7,313 nt of DNA from a bacterium (GTDB lineage Bacteria > JAMCPX01): positions 1 to 7,313 of the forward strand of contig DAHXOM010000080.1 of assembly GCA_027364825.1 (NCBI GenBank). Reading direction: 5' to 3'. Below, piece after piece: positions 1 through 5,270 of the stretch; position 1 is the first letter of the stretch, and every line of letters starts with the position of its first letter. Made by a program: the position numbers and the translations under genes. A model generated the notes under the pieces. It saw nothing but the letters and a program-made list of their open reading frames with translations. It was not told the DNA's origin and did no database searches.

Positions 1-1
1 A

Positions 2-1402
2 GCATATGAGATTAACTATAGCTCAGTCACACAGACCATGAGTATAAAATCAATTGATGTAACACCTTCGTCGTCAGGGCAGAATGGAGCGGGCAAGGCT
101 GGTTTATTTCAGATAGGCAATGCAATAGTTAACGGTAACCTGGTAACAGCAACGGTTTATATCGTTAACAATGACTCAGTCCCATGGACAGGTGTCGAGA
201 TGCAGGCGTACAGGATTATTTCGGGCAGTGCTACTGCGGCATATACAGACCTTGGTACAGGCTGGTATACAGACCACCCTGCCTATGGAGCATGGGGGTG
301 GCTTTTTACATCAGGCACATACGCCTCTGAGTTTACCATTCCAGCCGGAGGGCAATCCGTTAACAAGGTTATGGGCTTTAATGCGACATCAGATTTTGTT
401 GCATCGGTATATATTTATGCAGATGTGCCTGTCATCAGCAGTATCACTCCTTCAGAGGCATTAGCAGGTTCTACGGTCACTATTTCAGGTTATAATTTTT
501 CTACAACACAAGGCTCGGTTACATTTAACAACATTACTTCAACGGTACAAAGCTGGTCAGATAACTCCATTGTCGTGACAATCCCGGCAAACACAACGCT
601 CGGTAACGTTGTGGTAGATTCAGGCATACCAAATACCACATATTCAAACCCGATTATTCCTATCATTGCTCTTGGAACAGCGGCACCGTTCGGAGGTTTT
701 GGGGGTGCTGCCGGCATAACCAACCAGGGTATTTATACCGTGATCAATGGGAATATCGGGACCACCTGCGCTTCTACTCTGGTGACGGGATTCACCGATT
801 CGGCAGGAGACATCTATACGGTAACGCCGTCAAATGAAGGAACAGTGAACGGTACGATCGACACGGCTGCTCCGCCTCCTGGAGGTGCGGGTGCCGGAGG
901 GGATGCTACAACAACTGCGATCGCAACCCAGGCACTGGCTGACGCAAACACAGCGTTTAACAACCTCGCTTCACTGCCCGGCGGTACAGACCCAGGCTCG
1001 GGCCAGCTCGGCGGGCTCACCCTAACACCAGGCAGCTACAAAGCGGCGGGAGGGGCGTTCGAGCTGACGGGATCAGACCTTACACTCGACGGTCAGGGGG
1101 ATCCGAATGCTGTCTGGGTCTTCCAGATGGCAAGCTCGCTCACGGTGGGCGCTGCGGGAGCACCTCGCAGTATTATCCTGATCAACGGTGCTCAGGCAAA
1201 GAACGTCTTCTGGCAGGTCGGCAGTGCAGCAACGATTAACGCGGCAGGGGGCGGTACCATGGTGGGAACCATAATTGCTTATTCAGGAGTCACAATTTCT
1301 ACCGCCGGCAACGTCACGGTAGTAACGCTGAACGGCAGAGCGTTAGGTCTGGATGCTTCAGTAACCATGGTGAACACCGTTATTAACGTACCTGCGCCAT
1401 AA
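2..1402 (+). CDS. IPT/TIG and DUF3494 (ice-binding-like) protein, 5'-truncated by window edge
   Basis: Predicted extracellular beta-rich adhesin or ice-binding-like protein. The frame is open to the window start, and the ATG at 38 has no Shine-Dalgarno sequence, so the true start and any signal peptide lie upstream. Numbering from that ATG: residues 1-129 are an unassigned beta-rich module. Residues 130-197 resemble an IPT/TIG immunoglobulin-like fold, with the hallmark ITPSEALAGSTVTISGYNF. Residues 209-454 match DUF3494: LGTAAPFGGFGG near 211, TPGSYKAAGGAFELTG near 330, DPNAVWVFQ near 355, and NGRALGLDASVTM near 432. DUF3494 proteins include proven bacterial ice-binding proteins, but the fold also occurs in mesophiles, so antifreeze activity is not shown. 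The protein ends in VPAP with no LPXTG, PEP-CTERM or other visible anchor, which suggests secretion or anchoring through the missing N-terminus. Base composition shifts sharply between the TIG and DUF3494 parts. Domain call strong, function uncertain. Confidence 0.88.
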   Translation, partial: AYEINYSSVTQTMSIKSIDVTPSSSGQNGAGKAGLFQIGNAIVNGNLVTATVYIVNNDSVPWTGVEMQAYRIISGSATAAYTDLGTGWYTDHPAYGAWGWLFTSGTYASEFTIPAGGQSVNKVMGFNATSDFVASVYIYADVPVISSITPSEALAGSTVTISGYNFSTTQGSVTFNNITSTVQSWSDNSIVVTIPANTTLGNVVVDSGIPNTTYSNPIIPIIALGTAAPFGGFGGAAGITNQGIYTVINGNIGTTCASTLVTGFTDSAGDIYTVTPSNEGTVNGTIDTAAPPPGGAGAGGDATTTAIATQALADANTAFNNLASLPGGTDPGSGQLGGLTLTPGSYKAAGGAFELTGSDLTLDGQGDPNAVWVFQMASSLTVGAAGAPRSIILINGAQAKNVFWQVGSAATINAAGGGTMVGTIIAYSGVTISTAGNVTVVTLNGRALGLDASVTMVNTVINVPAP

Positions 1403-1446
1403 GGCATGAGCAAAACGCAATAATATAAAATAAAGGAGGATGTAAC

Positions 1447-1626
1447 ATGAAATCCAGCATGAATGACAAAGTGAAAGGTACGTTTCACAAGGCAAAGGGT
1501 AAGGTCAGGGAAATGGCCGGGAAAATCACCGATAATTCCAAATTGGAGAATGACGGTAAAGCCGAAAATATAGCCGGCAAAGTACAGGAAAAGATCGGCC
1601 AGGTCAAGAGGGTCCTGGAAAAGTAG
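1447..1626 (+). CDS. CsbD family stress-response protein
   Basis: A 59-residue, highly charged, lysine-rich protein that is likely cytoplasmic. It shows the CsbD/YjbJ pattern: MNDKVKGTFHKAKGKVREMA followed by GKITDN, then a second GKAENIAGKVQEKIGQVK repeat, as expected for this short helical family. CsbD proteins are induced by general stress (sigmaB in Bacillus, RpoS for YjbJ in E. coli), but their biochemical role is unknown. The start is supported by AAAGGAGGA at 1432-1440, six bases before ATG. It lies 44 bases after the DUF3494 gene with no clear terminator between, so co-transcription is possible. Its first 34 residues match the CsbD-like part of the gene at 4560 in 21 positions, so the two are paralogues. 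The family call is secure; no specific function can be given. Confidence 0.88.
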   Translation: MKSSMNDKVKGTFHKAKGKVREMAGKITDNSKLENDGKAENIAGKVQEKIGQVKRVLEK

Positions 1627-1680
1627 TGAAAGCGGTGTATAGGTCGAATAGTAAAAAAAATATTAAAAAAGGAGACAAGT

Positions 1681-2214
1681 ATGAAGAACTATCTTGGTAA
1701 GTATTTGGTTTTAGGGATAATCGGGATGATTTTTGCAGGCGGATGCGGTCTTTTCAGGTCGAGCGAGCCAATGAAAAAATATAATGCGGTTTATGTAGGC
1801 TGGATCGATCTCGGAGAGGATAATTTCGCAGCATACGGTTATGGGACAAAAGCTGCCTGGGCAGACGAAATAAAATCGCAGAACATCGACTCACTTCAGG
1901 CGTACACCAGGAAGTACATGCATGACTGGGAAGTTACCGGTGCAGATTCCAAAAACGCGGTTACTCCCGGAGATCCGAATACAATCGTGGTGAAGTTTTC
2001 CAACGTCGTATTGACCCCGGGTTCAGACCAGTTGCGTTGCACGATGAGTTTCTACGATGGTGCGAGCGGGAAGCTGATTAAAAGTGTCAATGAAGAGCCA
2101 TCGTCCATTTCAAGTAATCCCAACAGCGGTTATGCCAACCAGTCCTTCAGTGGAAAACTTTCGAATGCTATGTACAACATGGCAAACGATATCAAACATG
2201 CTTTAACAAACTGA
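1681..2214 (+). CDS. small DUF4410-like lipoprotein (family tentative)
   Basis: A 177-residue predicted lipoprotein. The N-terminus has Lys3 and Lys7, a hydrophobic stretch at 9-19 and a lipobox ending F-A-G-G-C, with the lipidated cysteine at 22. After cleavage it would be tethered to a membrane, most likely the outer membrane because residues 23-25 are GLF rather than the Asp-containing inner-membrane signal. The mature part is about 155 residues with alternating polar and hydrophobic strands (YNAVYVGWIDLG, NTIVVKFSNVVLTPG, RCTMSFYDGASGKLIKSV). It ends in an amphipathic helix, SNAMYNMANDIKHALTN. This layout, an opening K-Y-N-A-V-Y-V strand and a closing A-x-D-I-x-x-x-L helix, recalls small DUF4410-like lipoproteins, but I cannot confirm the family. 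GGAG at 1671-1674 sits six bases before ATG. It follows the CsbD gene by 54 bases in the same direction. It is convergent with the HD-GYP gene beyond it, with a large inverted repeat between. Confidence 0.8.
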   Translation: MKNYLGKYLVLGIIGMIFAGGCGLFRSSEPMKKYNAVYVGWIDLGEDNFAAYGYGTKAAWADEIKSQNIDSLQAYTRKYMHDWEVTGADSKNAVTPGDPNTIVVKFSNVVLTPGSDQLRCTMSFYDGASGKLIKSVNEEPSSISSNPNSGYANQSFSGKLSNAMYNMANDIKHALTN

Positions 2215-2221
2215 GCCGATT

Positions 2222-2285
2222 GCCGGTGTAACGCCTGTTCTATTACTCAACGTGGAGAGTCAGACTGTTCTTGCGATACACCGGC
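2222..2285. repeat. large inverted repeat between convergent genes, possible terminator
   Basis: The arms GCCGGTGTA (2222-2230) and TACACCGGC (2277-2285) are perfect reverse complements. After one A-A mismatch the pairing continues with CGC/GCG (2232-2234 with 2273-2275), giving twelve pairs around a loop of about 38 bases. The left arm begins eight bases after the lipoprotein stop codon. On the plus strand a pyrimidine-rich but C-interrupted tract (TTCTTCTTCC) follows. It could act as an imperfect terminator for the plus-strand lipoprotein gene. The long loop and the lack of a clean U run make this uncertain. The right part overlaps the detached 3' tail of the minus-strand HD-GYP gene. Confidence 0.4.
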
Positions 2286-2417
2286 TTCTTCTTCCTTAAA
2301 ATAATTATAGATCCCTTCTAACCTGTCGGAATATTTCTTGAATACTTCAAGCAGGTCAGGATCGAAATGATCCGGCAGGGTTCTCCCGTCTCCCTTTGTT
2401 ATAATGTCGTATGTTTG
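2247..2417 (-). pseudogene. detached in-frame C-terminal tail of the HD-GYP gene
   Basis: Past the TAA at 2418-2420 the same frame stays open for 56 codons and ends at TGA (2247-2249). It begins QTYDIITKGDGRTLPDHFDP and continues DLLEVFKKYSDRLEGIYNYF. This is the expected end of an HD-GYP domain: relatives have RPYK, a short helix, then a hydrophobic I-I-T-x-G-D-G-R-T stretch and H-F-D-P before a last helix. The stop therefore occupies a single codon inside an otherwise intact 381-codon gene. One substitution from GAA, CAA or AAA would explain it. No start codon or ribosome binding site serves this tail, so it is translated only by readthrough of TAA-CAA. It is either a pseudogene end, a recent truncation, or a sequencing error in the source. 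Confidence 0.85.
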
Positions 2418-3392
2418 TTAGTGTGACAGGGTGTGTTTATAAGGTCTTTTACTGCGAAGAGCATCGTACTGATCGGCAAGCATGACAATCCTGCCAATCA
2501 AGGGAATCTGTGTTCCTTTAAGGCCTACGGGATAACCGCTGCCATCCCATCTTTCGTGATGGGTAAGTGCTATTTGCCGTCCTATTTTAAGTACGGTTGA
2601 TGCCGAGTCCTTTAAAAGTGCACCGCCGATTGTTGTATGTTGTTTAATGATTTCGAATTCTTCTTTGGTAAGGCTGCCCTTTTTTCCCAGGATATGATCG
2701 GGAATGCCTATTTTCCCGATATCGTGCATTGGACTCGCATATATGATGGTTTCTCTCTCTGCCTTTGATAAATTCATATATTCACCCAGCGTAGATGAGT
2801 ATGCACTGATGCGTTTCAGATGTTGACCTGTAAATTCATCCTTGTATTCGACGGCCCGGGTCAGTATGAATACCGTATCGAGGTAGGCGTTTCTCAGAGC
2901 CGCATTTAAGTTGTGCAGGTTCTTCAACACTTCGTTGAGCTCTTCGGTCTTTTCTTTAACATTTTTTTCAAGGGTATGGTCATAATTGGTCCGAAGATCG
3001 TTGTAAGCTTTAACCTTCAAAGAATTTCTTATTCTTATCCGGAGCTCGCTTATGTCAAACGGTATGTTTAAGAAGTCATCTGCCCCATTGCTCAATGCTT
3101 CATATTTTGAATTCTTGTCAGACAATGAAATGCCCATAATAACAGGGATATTCCGGGTTTCTGCAGACGCCTTCAGCTTTCTTAGGATTTCTTGTCCGGT
3201 AATATCAGGCAGCATCACATTGAGCAAAATTATATCAGGCTTGAATTCCTTGATCTTTTGAAAAGCAGTAACACTATCCGGGGCACTATCAATAAGGTAT
3301 CCATCGGATTTTATAGTATCCGCGATAAGTTTTACTCCCAATTGCTCATCAGCGACCACAAGAATCTTATGAATTTCGTCTGCCATAATCAT
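2418..3392 (-). CDS. pseudo-receiver / HD-GYP domain protein with premature stop
   Basis: A 324-residue response-regulator-like protein. Residues 8-125 have the receiver fold (KILVVADE, PDIILLNVMLPDITG, IPVIM, GADDFLNIPFD). The active site is substituted: Ala14 for the first acidic residue, Asn58 for the phospho-acceptor Asp, Ile88 for the Thr/Ser, and Ile110 for the invariant Lys. Residues 127-165 look coiled-coil. Residues 170-324 are HD-GYP, the family that hydrolyses cyclic di-GMP. Expected metal-site and signature residues are present: His191, His223-Asp224, Lys227, His252, His278-His279, HHERWDGSGYP (278-288) and Asp307. The reading frame stops after RPYKHTLSH, where relatives continue; the missing tail is present in frame beyond the TAA at 2418-2420. 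The start is ATG 3392 or the third codon, ATG 3386; an in-frame TAA at 3396-3398 excludes an earlier one. No Shine-Dalgarno is visible, and a consensus promoter directly abuts the start. Most catalytic residues precede the stop, so activity is possible but unproven. Confidence 0.88.
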   Translation of the reverse strand: MIMADEIHKILVVADEQLGVKLIADTIKSDGYLIDSAPDSVTAFQKIKEFKPDIILLNVMLPDITGQEILRKLKASAETRNIPVIMGISLSDKNSKYEALSNGADDFLNIPFDISELRIRIRNSLKVKAYNDLRTNYDHTLEKNVKEKTEELNEVLKNLHNLNAALRNAYLDTVFILTRAVEYKDEFTGQHLKRISAYSSTLGEYMNLSKAERETIIYASPMHDIGKIGIPDHILGKKGSLTKEEFEIIKQHTTIGGALLKDSASTVLKIGRQIALTHHERWDGSGYPVGLKGTQIPLIGRIVMLADQYDALRSKRPYKHTLSH

Positions 3393-3553
3393 AAATTATA
3401 TTGCATCATATTTCTTGTGTCAATCCGGCTGTTACTTTTTGTTAAACAATTGTCCAGGACCGTGGTAAAAAATTCACCAGTATGCTCTTTGAAGATATTT
3501 TCTGTAAGACAAAAACCGACAGTAGGATCATAATTTAGCTGATAGACTATCAT
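3389..3553 (-). CDS. possible 54-residue ORF overlapping the HD-GYP start
   Basis: An open frame of 54 codons starts at ATG 3553 (MIVYQLNYDPTVGFCLTENI) and ends at TGA 3391-3389. That stop shares ATGA with the HD-GYP start codon at 3392, the usual arrangement for translational coupling. Upstream of its ATG is only a weak GGTGA-like binding site, and an in-frame TAA lies eight codons before it. I recognise no family; the product has no signal peptide or membrane segment. Another minus-strand open frame of 45 codons (3528-3665) ends inside it in a different frame, which could mean an old, frameshifted gene. The consensus promoter inside its last codons gives an alternative explanation for the missing HD-GYP ribosome binding site, so this ORF may be chance. 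Confidence 0.28.
   Translation of the reverse strand: MIVYQLNYDPTVGFCLTENIFKEHTGEFFTTVLDNCLTKSNSRIDTRNMMQYNL
3395..3423 (-). promoter_or_regulatory. perfect sigma70-type promoter for the HD-GYP gene
   Basis: On the minus strand TTGACA (3423-3418) is followed by exactly 17 bases and then TATAAT (3400-3395), an exact match to the housekeeping consensus. The -10 box ends two bases before the ATG at 3392, so transcription should begin near 3387-3389, inside the first two codons. A transcript from here would be leaderless, or carry only a base or two before the in-frame ATG at 3386 (Met3). No Shine-Dalgarno precedes either ATG, unlike every plus-strand gene with a visible start in this window. 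Confidence 0.7.
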
Positions 3554-3557
3554 AGTC
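3540..3557. repeat. two overlapping perfect palindromes, possible operator
   Basis: TGATAGACTATCA (3540-3552) and GACTATCATAGTC (3545-3557) are each perfect 13-base palindromes with a single central base, sharing eight bases. One-base centres cannot form an RNA hairpin, so a site for a dimeric DNA-binding protein is the more natural reading. The pair lies in the gap between the divergent HD-GYP gene and the gene at 3713, about 155 bases from each start. It also overlaps the ATG of the possible 54-codon ORF. No regulator is identified. Confidence 0.35.
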
Positions 3558-3712
3558 ACCGTCTGTTACGATATCCGCCTGATTCAGGTACTTATTGCAG
3601 ATACCGATTCCGTTGTTCAGGTGATAAACGCGTACTGGAGTGCGCAAACGGCAGGTTATCATCATAAGGGACACCAGCAGGGGCATTGGATTAAGGAAGA
3701 AAGGAGATAACT

Positions 3713-3985
3713 ATGCAAATAAAAATCAGGATCGTCAGAGATGGACAGTTTTACTTCTTAGCATCGCTGGTACGGGAGCTGAGCTTTGCAGAGAGGGTAA
3801 GACTTGAACCAATACCTCTTGGAATGGAAGAAATTCAAGCCGGTGCCCGGGTGTTAAACATTATACAGGGTACTTATGGAGATATCGGTCCATGCTCCGG
3901 CAAACAGGAGATGACGTTTGTGTGCGGGATAGATGAAAAGGAACATGTTGGAAAAATTGTTCTCGAAGGGATGGTCCGTGGGTAA
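3713..3985 (+). CDS. hypothetical 90-residue protein
   Basis: Small, probably cytoplasmic protein that I do not recognise. It has no signal peptide or membrane segment. It starts with a basic beta-like strand (MQIKIRIVRDGQFYFLASLV), followed by an amphipathic helix ELSFAERVR. Residues 39-50, EEIQAGARVLNI, look helical. A Gly/Cys-containing loop, GDIGPCSGK, leads into a strand pair, EMTFVCGID and GKIVLEGMV. Its two cysteines are at 61 and 71, ten residues apart, without a CxxC motif. GGAG at 3703-3706, six bases before ATG, gives strong support for translation. It lies 56 bases upstream of the coiled-coil protein gene in the same direction, so the two may be co-transcribed. The overlapping minus-strand frames lack comparable start signals and are treated as shadows. 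Confidence 0.7.
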   Translation: MQIKIRIVRDGQFYFLASLVRELSFAERVRLEPIPLGMEEIQAGARVLNIIQGTYGDIGPCSGKQEMTFVCGIDEKEHVGKIVLEGMVRG

Positions 3986-4041
3986 TAGATTTCTATGACA
4001 AAAAACCCGCAGCAACAAAAACCGAACAAAAGGAGGATTCA

Positions 4042-4494
4042 ATGAGATACGTATCAAAGTTTAAAATTCTGGTGTGCGCCGGTGCAGTCGTAATCGCAGG
4101 GGTATACGCAGGTGCTCCGCTCGAGGCGGCACAAGGCAACAAGGCCAAAACGGAAACAAAAGAGACAACGCAAACAATAGGCAATTACGCTTACACGCAG
4201 AAGGCAGAATTCGTCGGCAAGATGAAAAAAGGAATGGCCAGGATCCAGAAAGAGTTGGATCGGCTCTCCGCCAAGGTCGATAGTTCCAGCGGTAAGGCAA
4301 AGGCCGATGCCAAGGCCCAGCTTGCAACGGTGCGTGAGAAATGGGCACAGGCGAATAAACAGCTTGACAAGGCCTCAAACGCCACCGAGGCAACGTGGGA
4401 TAACGCTCAGCGCGACGTCAGGAAATCCTACGGCGATTTGAATGATTCCTTCAAGAAAGCCCGTCAGTGGTTGAGCGAAAAGATCAAGCCCTGA
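4042..4494 (+). CDS. exported alpha-helical coiled-coil protein
   Basis: A 150-residue protein with a Sec-type signal peptide: basic MRYVSKFK, a hydrophobic core at 9-23 and a likely cleavage near residues 29-31 (LEAAQG). Cys12 lies in the core but is preceded by L-V, which does not fit a lipobox, so it is not called a lipoprotein. The mature chain is almost entirely helical and charged. It has regular heptad-like runs (KMKKGMARIQKELDRLSAKV at 60-79, then AQLATVREKWAQANKQLDKA) and closes with YGDLNDSFKKARQWLSEKIK at 130-149. The probable location is the periplasm; a structural or stress role is inference. AGGAGG (4031-4036) lies five bases before ATG. It is followed 65 bases later by the CsbD/DUF2934 gene, suggesting one operon. 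I know no named family with confidence. Confidence 0.8.
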   Translation: MRYVSKFKILVCAGAVVIAGVYAGAPLEAAQGNKAKTETKETTQTIGNYAYTQKAEFVGKMKKGMARIQKELDRLSAKVDSSSGKAKADAKAQLATVREKWAQANKQLDKASNATEATWDNAQRDVRKSYGDLNDSFKKARQWLSEKIKP

Positions 4495-4559
4495 CGGGAG
4501 AAAAGTGTGACATTTCTTGACGGGCTGACCGAGAATTCAAAATATAAAGGAGAAATACC

Positions 4560-4865
4560 ATGCAAACCGGCGTGAATGACAAGGAGAAAGGCATGTTGTA
4601 CAAAACAAAGGGTAGGGTCAGGGAAATGGACGGGAAGATCATCGATAATCCCAAGTTAGAGACAAAAGCAGAGACTAAGGCTCAGGCCAAAGCCAGGACG
4701 CAGACCGATTTGACACCTCAGATCGCCAGACGTGCCTATGAACTGTACGAACAGCGCGGACGCCAGGACGGTCAAGCAGATCAGGACTGGGCTCAGGCGG
4801 AACTGGAGATCCTGAAAGAAGCCAAAGAAGCCGGACCTGTCGCTGAGAAAAACAATAAAGTCTAA
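4560..4865 (+). CDS. CsbD-like / DUF2934 fusion protein
   Basis: A 101-residue protein built from two parts. Residues 1-34 copy the front of the CsbD protein at 1447, with 21 of 34 positions identical (VNDKEKG, KTKGRVREMDGKI, DNPKLE). The second CsbD repeat is absent. A low-complexity linker, ETKAETKAQAKA (34-45), is encoded by three imperfect 12-base units at 4659-4694. Residues 54-87 match DUF2934: IARRAYELYEQRGRQDG, then DWAQAELEI, with the Ala-Tyr-Glu-Leu, Gly-Arg, Asp-Trp and Ala-Glu positions typical of the family. DUF2934 is a short domain of unknown function. GGAG (4549-4552) sits seven bases before ATG. It probably forms an operon with the exported coiled-coil gene upstream. Both domain calls come from sequence pattern only; a cytoplasmic stress role is inferred from CsbD relatives. 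Confidence 0.82.
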   Translation: MQTGVNDKEKGMLYKTKGRVREMDGKIIDNPKLETKAETKAQAKARTQTDLTPQIARRAYELYEQRGRQDGQADQDWAQAELEILKEAKEAGPVAEKNNKV

Positions 4866-4967
4866 AAGATAACCAGCAACGCAATCGAAAAAGATCAAGC
4901 GGCAAAACTCGTCAATAGCCCAACCGTTTTTCCCCGGTATGGACACGCACGCACTCCCGGTCACTGT

Positions 4968-5225
4968 TTGCAGCGGCTTTATCTTTACAACCGGGACCCG
5001 AAGATCGCGCGAGTCGAGCTTTATGCAGAAGGAATCAACAGCGGTAGTCCGGTACGACAGGAGATGAAGCAAGGCCTGCGACCGGCAGGTGAGCCGGGCT
5101 TAAGGGTTTACAGCGCGGCTGTGCCAGCGGCCCGCCTGACAGCAGACTATACGGCACGGGTGATACCTCAGCGCGACGGCTTTGCGGTTCCGTTGGAATC
5201 CTCTCGAATCCTATAGCAGCGATGA
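4968..5225 (+). pseudogene. 3' remnant of an alpha-glucan (glycogen) phosphorylase gene
   Basis: The frame reads DPKIARVELYAEGINSGSPV, then RQEMKQG, VYSAAVPAARLTADYTARVI and VPLESSRIL. This is the C-terminal end of the bacterial alpha-glucan phosphorylase (GT35) type that releases glucose-1-phosphate from glycogen. The catalytic and pyridoxal-phosphate regions are absent. The frame ends at TAG (5214-5216) followed by CAG CGA TGA. Relatives as I recall them end I-L-W-Q-R, so the TAG looks like a TGG tryptophan codon changed to stop, with the old terminus at 5225. No Shine-Dalgarno or ATG precedes the fragment; the nominal start at 4968 is TTG. Its upstream edge is unclear, and bases 4866-4967 hold no other recognisable feature. 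It directly precedes the GH13 gene, consistent with a former glycogen operon cut by a deletion. Confidence 0.75.
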
Positions 5226-5270
5226 ACGGATGCATCGGAAACTTCGTAAAACAAGAAAGGAGAGCATAGA

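Noticed and set aside
38..40. ATG at 38 as the real start of the DUF3494 protein
   Set aside because: The frame is open upstream to the window edge, there is no Shine-Dalgarno, and the product lacks the signal peptide expected of a secreted protein.
3192..3533. 113-codon plus-strand open frame across the HD-GYP N-terminus and its promoter
   Set aside because: It lies antisense to the conserved receiver domain, has no ribosome binding site and shows no domain pattern.
4458..4526. Inverted repeat CCCGTCAG (4460-4467) / CTGACGGG (4491-4498), with a second copy TGACGGGCT at 4518-4526, as a terminator
   Set aside because: The left arm is inside the coding region, the loop is over 20 bases and no U run follows. 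A chance or weak structure is more likely.
4656..5072. 138-codon minus-strand open frame over the CsbD/DUF2934 gene and phosphorylase remnant
   Set aside because: It is antisense to two recognisable coding segments, and its cysteine- and leucine-rich translation looks like reverse-frame noise.
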